From an uncultured Lachnospiraceae bacterium (lineage in GTDB: Bacteria; Bacillota; Clostridia; Lachnospirales; Lachnospiraceae), in assembly GCA_944381535.1 (NCBI GenBank), contig CALWLN010000004.1, forward strand, positions 1 to 33,817: a DNA stretch of 33,817 nucleotides, in the 5' to 3' direction. Both the position numbers and the translations under genes were made by a program. Below the pieces are notes generated by a model. The model was not told the origin of the DNA and did no database searches. It saw nothing but the letters and a program-made list of their open reading frames with translations. Positions 12,282-20,522 of the stretch are shown here, piece after piece; position 1 is the first letter of the stretch; each line of letters starts with the position of its first letter.

Positions 12282-13748
12282 ATGAAGAAAAAATTTGTTT
12301 CAATGTTGCTTGCAGCTACAATGCTGACAGGATTGCTGGCAGGATGCGGAGATACAGAAGAAGGCGGAATATCTGCGCCGGGAAAAGAAGAGACAGCAGG
12401 TCAGGATACGGATGACAAGGAGAATGACGCGGCCGGTGGTGAGAAAGAAATTGTTACGGTTTGGTGTGCCGGCCGTGCGGATTATGAATATATGTCGGCC
12501 AAGCTGGAGGAGTTCAATTCCACCAATGACCATATCGAAATTGACTATCAGGTCTATACGGATAATTACAGACAGGCCATCGAACTGGCTTTTGATACGG
12601 GGGAAGGCCCTGATGTATTCTCCCTGGGGTACGGCACGGAGCTGCTAGCGCAGAATGGGCAGGCAGTTGATGTAGGTCCCATGCTCAGCGAAGAAATCAA
12701 GGAGCTTTACGGTGAAGAATTGATGAATATGGGACGGAATCCGCTGAATTATGAGCAGATTATTACACTTCCAATTACTTCAGCCGCCTGCCGTCTGGTA
12801 TATAATAAAGATATTTTTGAACGGTGCGGATTGGAAAAGGCACCGGAGACGTATGCTGAGGTCGTGGAATATGCAAAAATTATCACAGAGGAGCTTTCGG
12901 ATGAAGGTATTTATGGTTTTGCCATGAATTTAAAATCTGCCTCCTCTGCGCTGGAAAGAAGCTTAACGCCTGTGACTGCATTGAATGAGGGAACGCAGGT
13001 TGGTTTAAATCCCATTACTGGGGTATATGAATGGGAGACCTACATTCCGGCATTAAATATGTTCAAACAGATATATGATGACGGCAGTATGTATCCTGGA
13101 TCGGATCAGTTGGATATAGATCCTCTGCGTACGGAATTTGCATCCGGAAAGATAGGAATGTATATGTCTTATTCCAGTGCGGAGCCTGGGGTTTACACCA
13201 CTCAATTCCCCACGGAGGAAAATTGGGATTTTGCCTTGCTGCCCGCGGCAGAAACGGCGGGTGAATATAAAAGTAAAAATCCGGGTTTTGAGGCATGGGC
13301 TTGGTTTATCAGTAAAGACTGTAAAAATCTGGAAGCAGCGATGGAGGTTTTTGAGTGGCTGTACAGTTATGATGTTCAAGGGGGCCGTTATGAGAACGGT
13401 CTGAGTATCAGCATTGTCCCTGCAATTGCTGAAGGGTTTGAACCGGAATTAATCAAACAACATCCATTGATGGCCGTTCAGGAGGAGACAGATACGTATT
13501 GGCCGACCGTGGCAAGTGGTGTTGCTCCGGAAGGGGAAGACTGGGCTTCTATGTTTGCGGGGTATATTCTCGGTATTCCGGGCTATGAAGATATAGACGC
13601 AATCTGTGAGGATTTGAATACGCGCTACACGGAAGCGTTGAACAGGGGACTGGAAGATGGTACGGTGAGTCTGTCCATTTATCCGGATATGGATTTGAAA
13701 AATCCATCGGCGGCCAAGCCTGTGATGGTGACGGAGCCCATAGAATAA
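12282..13748 (+). CDS. ABC sugar importer solute-binding lipoprotein
   Basis: 488 aa family 1 extracellular solute-binding protein. A lipoprotein signal peptide (KKK, hydrophobic core, LLAGC) puts the lipid-anchored Cys at residue 22, followed by an acidic, Gly-rich tether to about residue 55. The mature domain has the family VWCAGRADYEYM start and GPDVFSLGYG segment. AGGAGG precedes the ATG. It captures oligosaccharide outside the membrane and delivers it to the two permeases downstream. No ATPase subunit gene is in the window, so a shared MsmX-type ATPase is presumably used, as in other Firmicutes. The ligand is not predictable from sequence. Confidence 0.93.
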   Translation: MKKKFVSMLLAATMLTGLLAGCGDTEEGGISAPGKEETAGQDTDDKENDAAGGEKEIVTVWCAGRADYEYMSAKLEEFNSTNDHIEIDYQVYTDNYRQAIELAFDTGEGPDVFSLGYGTELLAQNGQAVDVGPMLSEEIKELYGEELMNMGRNPLNYEQIITLPITSAACRLVYNKDIFERCGLEKAPETYAEVVEYAKIITEELSDEGIYGFAMNLKSASSALERSLTPVTALNEGTQVGLNPITGVYEWETYIPALNMFKQIYDDGSMYPGSDQLDIDPLRTEFASGKIGMYMSYSSAEPGVYTTQFPTEENWDFALLPAAETAGEYKSKNPGFEAWAWFISKDCKNLEAAMEVFEWLYSYDVQGGRYENGLSISIVPAIAEGFEPELIKQHPLMAVQEETDTYWPTVASGVAPEGEDWASMFAGYILGIPGYEDIDAICEDLNTRYTEALNRGLEDGTVSLSIYPDMDLKNPSAAKPVMVTEPIE

Positions 13749-13802
13749 TGATTCTGAAAATGACAGCTCTGTAATTGTGAAACAAATTAGGTATGGAGAA
13801 CG

Positions 13803-13839
13803 GGGAAGCCTCGCTGGGAAAAGGCGTGGCTTTCCTTTT
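13803..13839 (+). terminator. stem-loop between binding protein and permease genes
   Basis: GGGAAGCC 13803-13810 pairs with GGCTTTCC 13828-13835 (one G-T), with an inner CGC/GCG extension, a 9-base loop and then TTTT. It lies between the binding-protein stop and the first permease. Such elements act as partial terminators or 3' stabilisers that make binding protein more abundant than permeases. Confidence 0.7.
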
Positions 13840-13880
13840 CTATAAGGAAGCATGAAAGGTTGTTGGAAGGGAGATGTAGT

Positions 13881-14819
13881 ATGGAGGCAGTTCCAGTAAA
13901 GAAACCCAGGCGACATACGATCGGAGAGAAAATGATAAAAAACCGCAGCATTTATATGATGCTGCTGCCCAGTATGGTTCTGACGGCAGCGTTATCTATC
14001 TATCCGATTTTCTGGGTGGCACGCTATATGTTTTATACGTATGATAAAATCCACGAGCCGGTTTTTGTCGGAATCGATAATTTTGTCCGCGTCATGAAAG
14101 ATGAATATTTCTGGAGGACCGTGAAGAATACGTTTGTATATGCCGGAGGAAAATTAATTTTCACCCTGCCGATTTCATTTTTTGCGGCAATCATTTTGAA
14201 TCATAAATTCCGCGGTGCTACGTTGTGCAGATCGATTCTTTTTTTGCCCACGATTATGAGTTCAGCAGTAATGGCGCTCATCTGGTATCTGGTTTTAAAT
14301 GTCAATAACGGTGCCGTTAATCAGATTCTTATAGGTTTGGGTATCATCAGTAAGCCCATTAGCTGGCTGGGGTATGAAAACGCGATGAAGACCACAATTA
14401 TGGTGGGTATTTGGGGAGCGATTGGTAACTATATGCTGTACTTTTTAGCCGGGCTTCAGGGTGTGCCTGAGGATATTTATGAAAGCGCGGCTTTGGATGG
14501 CATTACACCTTTTCAAAAGCTTGTACATATCACGATTCCCATGATTGCACCCGCTATGAAAACCGTAGTTATGCTGGCGATTACCAGCTCTTTCCGGGAT
14601 ATCAGTTCTATCATGGTTTTGACGGAGGGAGGCCCGGCAGGTTCGACAGATGTTATGTACCTGTATCTGTATCGCATGTATTTTCCTGTTTCTGCAACAG
14701 TGCCTGCGACGTATCAGTATGGATATGGTTCTGCTGTGGCAATGGTCTGCTCTCTGATGATGGGAGTGATTACCATTTTGTACCTACGTTTTACAAAAAA
14801 GATTGACGAACTGTATTAG
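13881..14819 (+). CDS. ABC sugar importer permease, MalF/UgpA/LplB type
   Basis: 312 aa from the ATG at 13881, chosen because AAGGGAG at 13867-13873 is spaced 7 bases from it; the TTG at 13860 has no such signal. Six predicted membrane helices, the first at about residues 22-45. The ATPase-contacting EAA loop is ESAALDGITPFQKL followed by HITIP. It forms the membrane channel with the next gene. It is the typical first permease of carbohydrate ABC importers in YesMN-controlled loci. Confidence 0.93.
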   Translation: MEAVPVKKPRRHTIGEKMIKNRSIYMMLLPSMVLTAALSIYPIFWVARYMFYTYDKIHEPVFVGIDNFVRVMKDEYFWRTVKNTFVYAGGKLIFTLPISFFAAIILNHKFRGATLCRSILFLPTIMSSAVMALIWYLVLNVNNGAVNQILIGLGIISKPISWLGYENAMKTTIMVGIWGAIGNYMLYFLAGLQGVPEDIYESAALDGITPFQKLVHITIPMIAPAMKTVVMLAITSSFRDISSIMVLTEGGPAGSTDVMYLYLYRMYFPVSATVPATYQYGYGSAVAMVCSLMMGVITILYLRFTKKIDELY

Positions 14820-14830
14820 GGAGGACGAGG

Positions 14831-15691
14831 ATGAGAAAAATGAGAGTTGCCAGTAGAATCAAACATGCGCCTTTGGTGCTGTTAGGCATGGCTTTTATTT
14901 TAGCGCTACTTATATTTACACTGTTTCCGGTGGTGTATGCGATTTTGGGTTCTTTCAAAACAAACTTTGAATTGGTATCAGGTGCGGGACTTTTCCCGGA
15001 AAAATGGCATTGGGAGAATTTCATCTATGCATTTGAAAAATTAAATTTTTTTCGTTACACCATAAACAGCTTCCTGCTTTGTACCGGATGTACCGTTCTT
15101 TCTATTATAATAGCCTCGTTGGGCGGTTACTGTATGGCCCGCTATGAATTCCCAGGTAAGAAAGTGTTGGACTTTGTAAATTATAGCCTGATGTTCATCA
15201 GCTTGGGCTCCGTGGTATTGTTTCCCGTTTACCGCCTGATGAACGGTCTGCATTTGACGGGGAGCCTACTTGGATTAATGTTGGTTTTGACTGGGGGACA
15301 GACAAGCAATATTGTACTGGTGAAGGGATTTGTGAATAATCTGCCCAGGGAACTGGATGAGTCCGGGAAAATGGATGGCGCTACGCCTTTTCAGATCTAT
15401 CTGAGGATTCTGCTTCCACTGTTGCGTCCGATTATTGCTACGGTTGGGCTGTTTGCGTTTCGCGGCGCATGGAATGAATATCTGACTTCTATGGTATTTA
15501 CCATTGGGAAAAAGGATATGCAGCCCTTGACAGTGGCGGTTGTAGCATTGCGTTACAGTGCCAATGCCGCGGCAGAATGGCATATTATGTGTGCGGGCGC
15601 TGCGATTTCTATGATTCCAATGCTTATCATATATATTTTAGCCAACAAACAATTGATTGGCGGCCTTACGGCTGGAGCGGTGAAAGGTTAA
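14831..15691 (+). CDS. ABC sugar importer permease, MalG/AraQ/LplC type
   Basis: 286 aa with six predicted membrane helices; the EAA-type loop reads DESGKMDGATPFQIYLRILLP. It begins 11 bases after the first permease with GGGAGG upstream. Partner of the preceding permease in a heterodimeric oligosaccharide channel. The loop is slightly degenerate (GKMDGA for AARIDGA), a common variation in this subfamily. Confidence 0.93.
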   Translation: MRKMRVASRIKHAPLVLLGMAFILALLIFTLFPVVYAILGSFKTNFELVSGAGLFPEKWHWENFIYAFEKLNFFRYTINSFLLCTGCTVLSIIIASLGGYCMARYEFPGKKVLDFVNYSLMFISLGSVVLFPVYRLMNGLHLTGSLLGLMLVLTGGQTSNIVLVKGFVNNLPRELDESGKMDGATPFQIYLRILLPLLRPIIATVGLFAFRGAWNEYLTSMVFTIGKKDMQPLTVAVVALRYSANAAAEWHIMCAGAAISMIPMLIIYILANKQLIGGLTAGAVKG

Positions 15692-15712
15692 CATAAGTAG
15701 GAGGATATGCGT

Positions 15713-17716
15713 ATGCTGTTGTACACAGAGCAGGAAATGCAAAGTATAAAAAGAAAGGTCCTTACCATGGGGCCTGTTCTGGAACGGATGAAGAAGAATT
15801 GCGAGAAAGCGTTTCTTTATGGAATCAAGGTGCCGCAGAGAACTCTTGCTACCTGGGTGATGCATTTCGTATGCCCGGCGGACGCAGGCAAGCTACTGTA
15901 TGATTATGGGAATGAGAGCGAATTTGAATGTCCTGTCTGCCATAAGAAATACCGGGGCGAGCCGTATTATGGAGCATGGTGGCGCATTACGGTGGAGGAG
16001 ATTACGGATATTGCCGTAAAGGCATCCTGTCTATGGCTGATTTTGGAGGAGAGAAAATACCGGGATCTGGCAAAGAAAATTCTGATGGATTTTGCGCAAT
16101 ATTATCCCAACTATGAGCTTCACGGAGATATTCCGTACAATCATCCGGGGAGGATTGCCAGTCAGACCTTATGCGAGGCACTTATCATTCGCAGGCTGAT
16201 CATGGTTTATGATATGTTGCGCAGCTGTTTTTCGGCAGAACAGTGTAAGACCATTGAGGAGCAGTTGTTTGCCCAAAGTGCGGAGGTATTGATGCAGCAG
16301 CGGATGAATCAGTTGCACAATCATGAGGTTGTGATTGACGGAGCACTGGGAATGATTGGGTTGGTTTTGGGCCGGGAGGATTTCTTAAAGTTTGCGGTGG
16401 AAAGCACGTATGGGCTTAAGTATCAACTGGAGTACGGACTGCTTGTGGATGGTTTATGGTTTGAGAGGACTATACATTATCATTATTTTACATTAGAGGC
16501 GTGTATGGAATTTGAGAAAATGGCCCGTGGGACAAATTATAGCCTTCTGGAATTGCCTTATTATAAAAAAATGTTGGAGGCACCGCTTTATTATATGCAG
16601 AGTGATTTTGGCATGCCGCCTATGGGAGATGTGACGGGGGCGACTTCTTTGGAGAATCTGGCAAAATATTATGAATTTCCGTATCATGTATATCGGGAGT
16701 CTCTCTATGCAGGATTGCTAAATGAGATTTACCAACGGGTACCGCGAAGTGAGACGGAAGCGCTTCTATATGGAGAAGAGACAATAGAAAATACTGAACC
16801 GCTTAAACTGTCTGATTATCACGATGATGCGAGCTCGGGGCTTACCGTGATGCATGGAAAAAATGGAACCTGTCTTTTGATGAATCACGGAAAATTTGGC
16901 GGAGAACATGACCATTATGATAAGCTTGGCATTCATTTCCTTGTACGGGGGAAACCTGTAGTTGACGATTTCGGTACGGTAAGCTACGGAGCTTCTCATC
17001 ATTATGGCTATTTCAAAAATACATTTACCCATAATACGGTTTGTCTTGACATGGCGAACCAGCCGCCTTGCAATGGAAAAACCATTGTTTATGAGAAACG
17101 TCCAGAAGGGGTTTTTCTGGAAGCCCATGCAGACTGGCTTCATGGGGCGGTAACTATTGATTCTTTGACTATCCGGCAATGGGATGAGGCGGCATATAGA
17201 GGAGTGTCTATGCGCAGGGCAATTTTGTTCTGCGAAAATTATTTTATGGAAGCTTTTCTCGTAAAAGGCGGTGCGGGCCACAAGACCGATTGGATTGTAC
17301 ATCCACGGGGAATGTCTAAATTGCCAGAATTAAAGTTTGCACCGGTGAAACTTGGAAATGGAAAACCGGGAACCTTTATGAAGGAAATAAAAGGCGCAGA
17401 GAGAGTGGGGATTGTAAAGACAACATGGGTAAATGAGGCTTGTATGCTGACGCTTTACAGTACGGCAAACGTGGATACTCAGCTGATTTACTGTATTGGA
17501 CCTGGAAATCCGGTTCAGGAAGAAAGGCAGTATTTTATACAGCGTGCCTGTGGAGAGGATGAGGTAGTATTTCTGAATGTGTTCGAGACACAGAAAGGGG
17601 ATTCTTGTATTTCCAGCCTTTCCATGTTTTACAGGAATCATCTGGTAACGGTGGATATGGTGTATGAAGGGGAAAAGCGGATATATCAATTTGAGATTGG
17701 AAAAGATTTGGGATAA
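15713..17716 (+). CDS. heparinase II/III-like polysaccharide lyase
   Basis: 667 aa. The ATG at 15713 is preferred over the one at 15707 because AGGAGG at 15699-15704 is 8 bases from it and only 2 from the other. The N-terminal half is the (alpha/alpha) toroid typical of heparinase/alginate-lyase-fold enzymes, preceded by a Cys cluster (HFVCPADAG and ECPVCHKKYRGEPYYGAWW) that could bind Zn. QLHNHEVV is the conserved toroid motif. The C-terminal beta-sheet domain carries GEHDHYDKLG, FGTVSYG and FTHNTVCLD. Such lyases cleave uronic-acid-containing chains by beta-elimination, giving 4,5-unsaturated ends. No signal peptide, so it should act on imported oligosaccharides, upstream of the KdgF-like cupin. 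The specific substrate (heparin, chondroitin, alginate, pectin-like) is not determinable. Confidence 0.88.
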   Translation: MLLYTEQEMQSIKRKVLTMGPVLERMKKNCEKAFLYGIKVPQRTLATWVMHFVCPADAGKLLYDYGNESEFECPVCHKKYRGEPYYGAWWRITVEEITDIAVKASCLWLILEERKYRDLAKKILMDFAQYYPNYELHGDIPYNHPGRIASQTLCEALIIRRLIMVYDMLRSCFSAEQCKTIEEQLFAQSAEVLMQQRMNQLHNHEVVIDGALGMIGLVLGREDFLKFAVESTYGLKYQLEYGLLVDGLWFERTIHYHYFTLEACMEFEKMARGTNYSLLELPYYKKMLEAPLYYMQSDFGMPPMGDVTGATSLENLAKYYEFPYHVYRESLYAGLLNEIYQRVPRSETEALLYGEETIENTEPLKLSDYHDDASSGLTVMHGKNGTCLLMNHGKFGGEHDHYDKLGIHFLVRGKPVVDDFGTVSYGASHHYGYFKNTFTHNTVCLDMANQPPCNGKTIVYEKRPEGVFLEAHADWLHGAVTIDSLTIRQWDEAAYRGVSMRRAILFCENYFMEAFLVKGGAGHKTDWIVHPRGMSKLPELKFAPVKLGNGKPGTFMKEIKGAERVGIVKTTWVNEACMLTLYSTANVDTQLIYCIGPGNPVQEERQYFIQRACGEDEVVFLNVFETQKGDSCISSLSMFYRNHLVTVDMVYEGEKRIYQFEIGKDLG

Positions 17717-17747
17717 GCATAGTTGGTAGCAAAAGGCTGCAAAATAG

Positions 17748-17788
17748 AAGGGACTGTGAAAATGATTTATTTTTTCATAGTCCCTTTT
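17748..17788. terminator. bidirectional rho-independent terminator
   Basis: AAGGGACTGTGAAAA (17748-17762) pairs with TTTTCATAGTCCCTT (17772-17786) in a 15-bp stem with one G-T pair and a 9-base loop. It is followed by TTTT on the plus strand, and by A/T-rich flank on the other. It separates the converging lyase and HTH-glycohydrolase genes and serves both. Confidence 0.9.
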
Positions 17789-17794
17789 AAAATA

Positions 17795-19375
17795 TTATTT
17801 TCCGATATGCTTCAGTGTTTTCGCAACCAACGTCTCGATGTCAACTGTTCCCACACCGAAAATGGAGGTTTCGAGTCTGTCGTGAAGGGGGGCAAGCCAT
17901 TCCTGTCCGATAGAGTGGATTCCGTTTTTCATACCGAGTATGGAGCCGACCGTGGCACCGTTGCAATCCGTGTCAAAGCCAGTTTCTACGGCTATACAAA
18001 TGGATCTGCCAAAATCATTGTTGCCATACAAAAGCGCTGCGACAACGATTTCAGCATTTGAAATGGTATGGCACCAAGCGTGCTGTACGTGTTCGTCCCA
18101 TCGGGTGTGAATATCCTTAAAGCAGTCTGTTTGGCTCATTCCGTCCCTGTAGTTTTCAAGCAGTCGGGTGATAGCCTCGTAGAGCCTGGATCTTTGTGGA
18201 ATCTGTGACAAACCGCACTGGATAATCTGCAAGAGGTCGTCACATACCGCAGCGGCGGCAATCATGGCGGCGACGAACATTTCGCCGTAGATACCGTTTT
18301 TTATATGGGAAATGCAGGCATCTCTCCAAGCCATTTCAGCGGCTTTTTCCGGATCTCCTGGATTGATGTACCCGAAATAATCTGCTCGTATCTGGGCTCC
18401 AATCCATTCACGGTAGGGATTCTTGTAAATGGCGGAAGCCGGTGGCAGATAACCCTTTACAAAGTTGCAGAAAGCTACTCGTTCAGCTGTGGCGTATGCA
18501 TTTTTGGGTTGCCAACTCAGCCAACACTGGGAAATTTCGTAGGGGGTAAAATCCCTTCCGAATTCGTCGATGACTTTCTGGTATAAGACAGTGTAATTGG
18601 TATCATCATCGGTCGGGGCACAGTCCACGGTATCCGCATAGCAGCGGTTTGCCAGAGGAAACTGGTATCGGGCAATGATATCGTCTGTAATGTCGGAGGA
18701 CAGGAGATAGCGCCTCAGGGGATAGTTACCGGTTTCCTTAAGGAGTGGAATGAATTCGTTAGTCCGTATGCCTTCCACGGGTTTTCCCAGCAGGCAGCCG
18801 CTGATTCTTCCATACCATGCGCCTTCTATTTTTTCTTTCAGATTTTCCGGAGCTATGGTTTTTAAGGTGGGAGCCTGGGGGACTCTGCATGCCTGGATGG
18901 TTTTCAGATCTGAGGGCTCCACATAGGCGAAATCTTTCCGCCTTTTGGCGTTGGAGACAATTTCAAATAAAATATCCGCAAGCAGTGTCTTATATTCCCC
19001 GTTTTTAAGTTTGGCGATGCTGTGAAACAAATCACGGTACGGTGAGAGGTCAAGGCCTTCTTCCGTAGACTGTAGGTACTCCGTGGACAATTGAGCGGAA
19101 TAAAGCTCCCAGTCGTGCATTTTCTCATAAGCGGGCAGGATTTTCCGGCTGGTAGGAAGTTCCTCAACAATGCGTTGATTGCTGTCGAACAGAAGCTGAT
19201 CCACGGAAACGCTGAAAAATTTTGAAATTTTGATGAGATTGTCCAAATCGGGCTTGGTTTCACCGCTCTCCCATTTCTGTACGGACTGATGGGTGACGCC
19301 AAATTTTTCAGCAAATTCTGTCTGGCTTAGTCTGGCCTCGGTTCTGAGGCGATTGATGTTTTTGCTTAATGACAT
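17795..19375 (-). CDS. XRE helix-turn-helix fused to ADP-ribosylglycohydrolase-fold domain
   Basis: 526 aa from the ATG at 19375, chosen because GGAGG sits 5 bases upstream on the minus strand and the HTH begins immediately; the longer frame to 19561 adds 62 residues with no recognisable character. Residues 5-62 form an XRE/Cro-type HTH (SQTEFAEKFGVTHQSVQKWE). A helical linker runs to about 175. From 180 comes an ADP-ribosylglycohydrolase (DraG/ARH-like) domain: EGAWYGRISGCLLGKPVEG, the metal-binding DDDT at 256-259 in PTDDDTNYT, and the C-terminal GFDTDCNGATVGSILG. Enzymes of this fold hydrolyse N- or O-glycosidic bonds to ribose with two Mg ions. In carbohydrate loci the substrate may be a nucleoside-like or sugar glycoside. 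Here it could be a regulator whose ligand is also its substrate. Domain calls are strong, the role is unknown. Confidence 0.85.
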   Translation of the reverse strand: MSLSKNINRLRTEARLSQTEFAEKFGVTHQSVQKWESGETKPDLDNLIKISKFFSVSVDQLLFDSNQRIVEELPTSRKILPAYEKMHDWELYSAQLSTEYLQSTEEGLDLSPYRDLFHSIAKLKNGEYKTLLADILFEIVSNAKRRKDFAYVEPSDLKTIQACRVPQAPTLKTIAPENLKEKIEGAWYGRISGCLLGKPVEGIRTNEFIPLLKETGNYPLRRYLLSSDITDDIIARYQFPLANRCYADTVDCAPTDDDTNYTVLYQKVIDEFGRDFTPYEISQCWLSWQPKNAYATAERVAFCNFVKGYLPPASAIYKNPYREWIGAQIRADYFGYINPGDPEKAAEMAWRDACISHIKNGIYGEMFVAAMIAAAAVCDDLLQIIQCGLSQIPQRSRLYEAITRLLENYRDGMSQTDCFKDIHTRWDEHVQHAWCHTISNAEIVVAALLYGNNDFGRSICIAVETGFDTDCNGATVGSILGMKNGIHSIGQEWLAPLHDRLETSIFGVGTVDIETLVAKTLKHIGK

Positions 19376-19567
19376 GATTTCCTCCGTTCTGCCCTTTTGA
19401 CATGACCCAGGGCAATGGTTCTTATTTTGATGCAGGTATGTTATAGGAAAAGAATACACGAATCGGAGGGGTTTTACAACAAATCTGGAAGTGTATTTTT
19501 TGCAACTGTAGGTTGTGGGTCGTCTCAATAGAAATTGGAAAAATGCAGTCAGGTTTCGCAAAAAAGC

Positions 19568-19596
19568 TTGACAATTGAGCCAAGACGCGATATGCT
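19568..19596 (+). promoter_or_regulatory. sigma-A promoter of the aldolase operon
   Basis: A perfect TTGACA at 19568-19573, a 17-base spacer and TATGCT at 19591-19596 (four of six). The start would be near 19603, just ahead of the palindromic operator, with the aldolase ATG about 45 bases further on behind AAAGGAGG. Confidence 0.8.
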
Positions 19597-19609
19597 ATAT
19601 AAGCAAAAA

Positions 19610-19623
19610 CCGAAACGTTTCGG
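19610..19623. promoter_or_regulatory. LacI-family operator palindrome
   Basis: CCGAAACGTTTCGG is a perfect 14-bp palindrome with the central ACGT and AAAC/GTTT arms of LacI/GalR-family operators. It is positioned at about +8 to +21 relative to the predicted start, where a bound repressor blocks transcription. The LacI regulator encoded second in this operon (20523) is the obvious candidate, giving autoregulation. Confidence 0.8.
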
Positions 19624-19648
19624 ATTCGAATAAAGGAGGATACCGGAA

Positions 19649-20497
19649 ATGCCACTCGTTACATCAGAAAAAATGTTATCGGACGCCCAGGCGGGCGGAT
19701 ATGCCGTAGGGGCATTTAACGTGGAGAACATGGAGATGGTGAAGGCAGTCATTGAGGCGGCGGAGGAACTGAATGCCCCGGTCATGCTGCAGACAACGCC
19801 CTCCACGGTGAAGTATGGAACCTTGGAGACCTATTACGCGATTGTTGCGGCGGAAGCAAAGAAGGCTTCGGTCCCGGTGTGCCTGCACTTGGATCACGGC
19901 AGCAGCTTTGAGCTTGCCGTGCAGGCCATCAAGGCAGGCTACACCTCTGTGATGATTGACGGTTCCCATGAGAATTTTGAGAATAACATTGCGGTCACTA
20001 AGAAAGTGGCGGATGTGGCAAGGGCATGCAATATCCCGGTGGAAGCGGAGCTTGGAAAAGTAGGCGGCAAGGAGGACGATCTGGAGGCGGAGACCGACAC
20101 CAATACCGACCCCATGGAGGCGAAAGAATTTGTGGAGCGGACAGGCGTCTTATCTCTCGCGATCGCCATCGGAACAGCCCACGGCTTTTATGCCGGCACG
20201 CCGGTATTGGACAAAGAGCGGGTATCAGAGATCCGGAAAGTGGTATCTGTACCCCTGGTACTGCACGGGGCCTCCGGTCTCAGCGATGAGGATGTGCGGG
20301 AATGTGCGCGGCGGGGGATGTGTAAGGTGAATTTCGCCACGGAGCTGCGGGCCGCCTACACGGAAGCGGGGAAAAAATTGCTGGCGGAAAAGCCGGACAC
20401 TTTTGACCCCAAAAAGCTTGGCATTGTGGGTATGGAGGCCGTGAAGGAGCTGGTAAAAGGACGAATCCGGGTGTGCGGCTGCGTGGATAAAGCGTAG
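19649..20497 (+). CDS. class II ketose-bisphosphate aldolase (GatY/KbaY/FbaA family)
   Basis: 282 aa zinc-dependent aldolase that reversibly splits fructose- or tagatose-1,6-bisphosphate into dihydroxyacetone phosphate and glyceraldehyde-3-phosphate. Catalytic D82 and zinc ligand H83 lie in LHLDHG, E134 in VEAELG, H178 in GTAHGFY and H206 in LHGASG; the DHAP phosphate site is NFATEL. The length of about 280 fits the tagatose-type GatY/KbaY branch as well as short FbaA proteins. With a GatD-like dehydrogenase and a PfkB kinase in the same operon, tagatose-1,6-bisphosphate is the better-supported substrate, by context only. First gene of the operon. Confidence 0.93.
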   Translation: MPLVTSEKMLSDAQAGGYAVGAFNVENMEMVKAVIEAAEELNAPVMLQTTPSTVKYGTLETYYAIVAAEAKKASVPVCLHLDHGSSFELAVQAIKAGYTSVMIDGSHENFENNIAVTKKVADVARACNIPVEAELGKVGGKEDDLEAETDTNTDPMEAKEFVERTGVLSLAIAIGTAHGFYAGTPVLDKERVSEIRKVVSVPLVLHGASGLSDEDVRECARRGMCKVNFATELRAAYTEAGKKLLAEKPDTFDPKKLGIVGMEAVKELVKGRIRVCGCVDKA

Positions 20498-20522
20498 CCA
20501 TGGGCAAGACAGGAGTAAAGCT

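Noticed and set aside
17723-18586. Plus-strand ORFs opposite the HTH-glycohydrolase gene
   Set aside because: Shadows of a gene with clear domain motifs on the other strand.
19376-19561. N-terminal extension of the HTH-glycohydrolase protein
   Set aside because: The extension has no domain character, while the ATG at 19375 has GGAGG and starts directly with the HTH.
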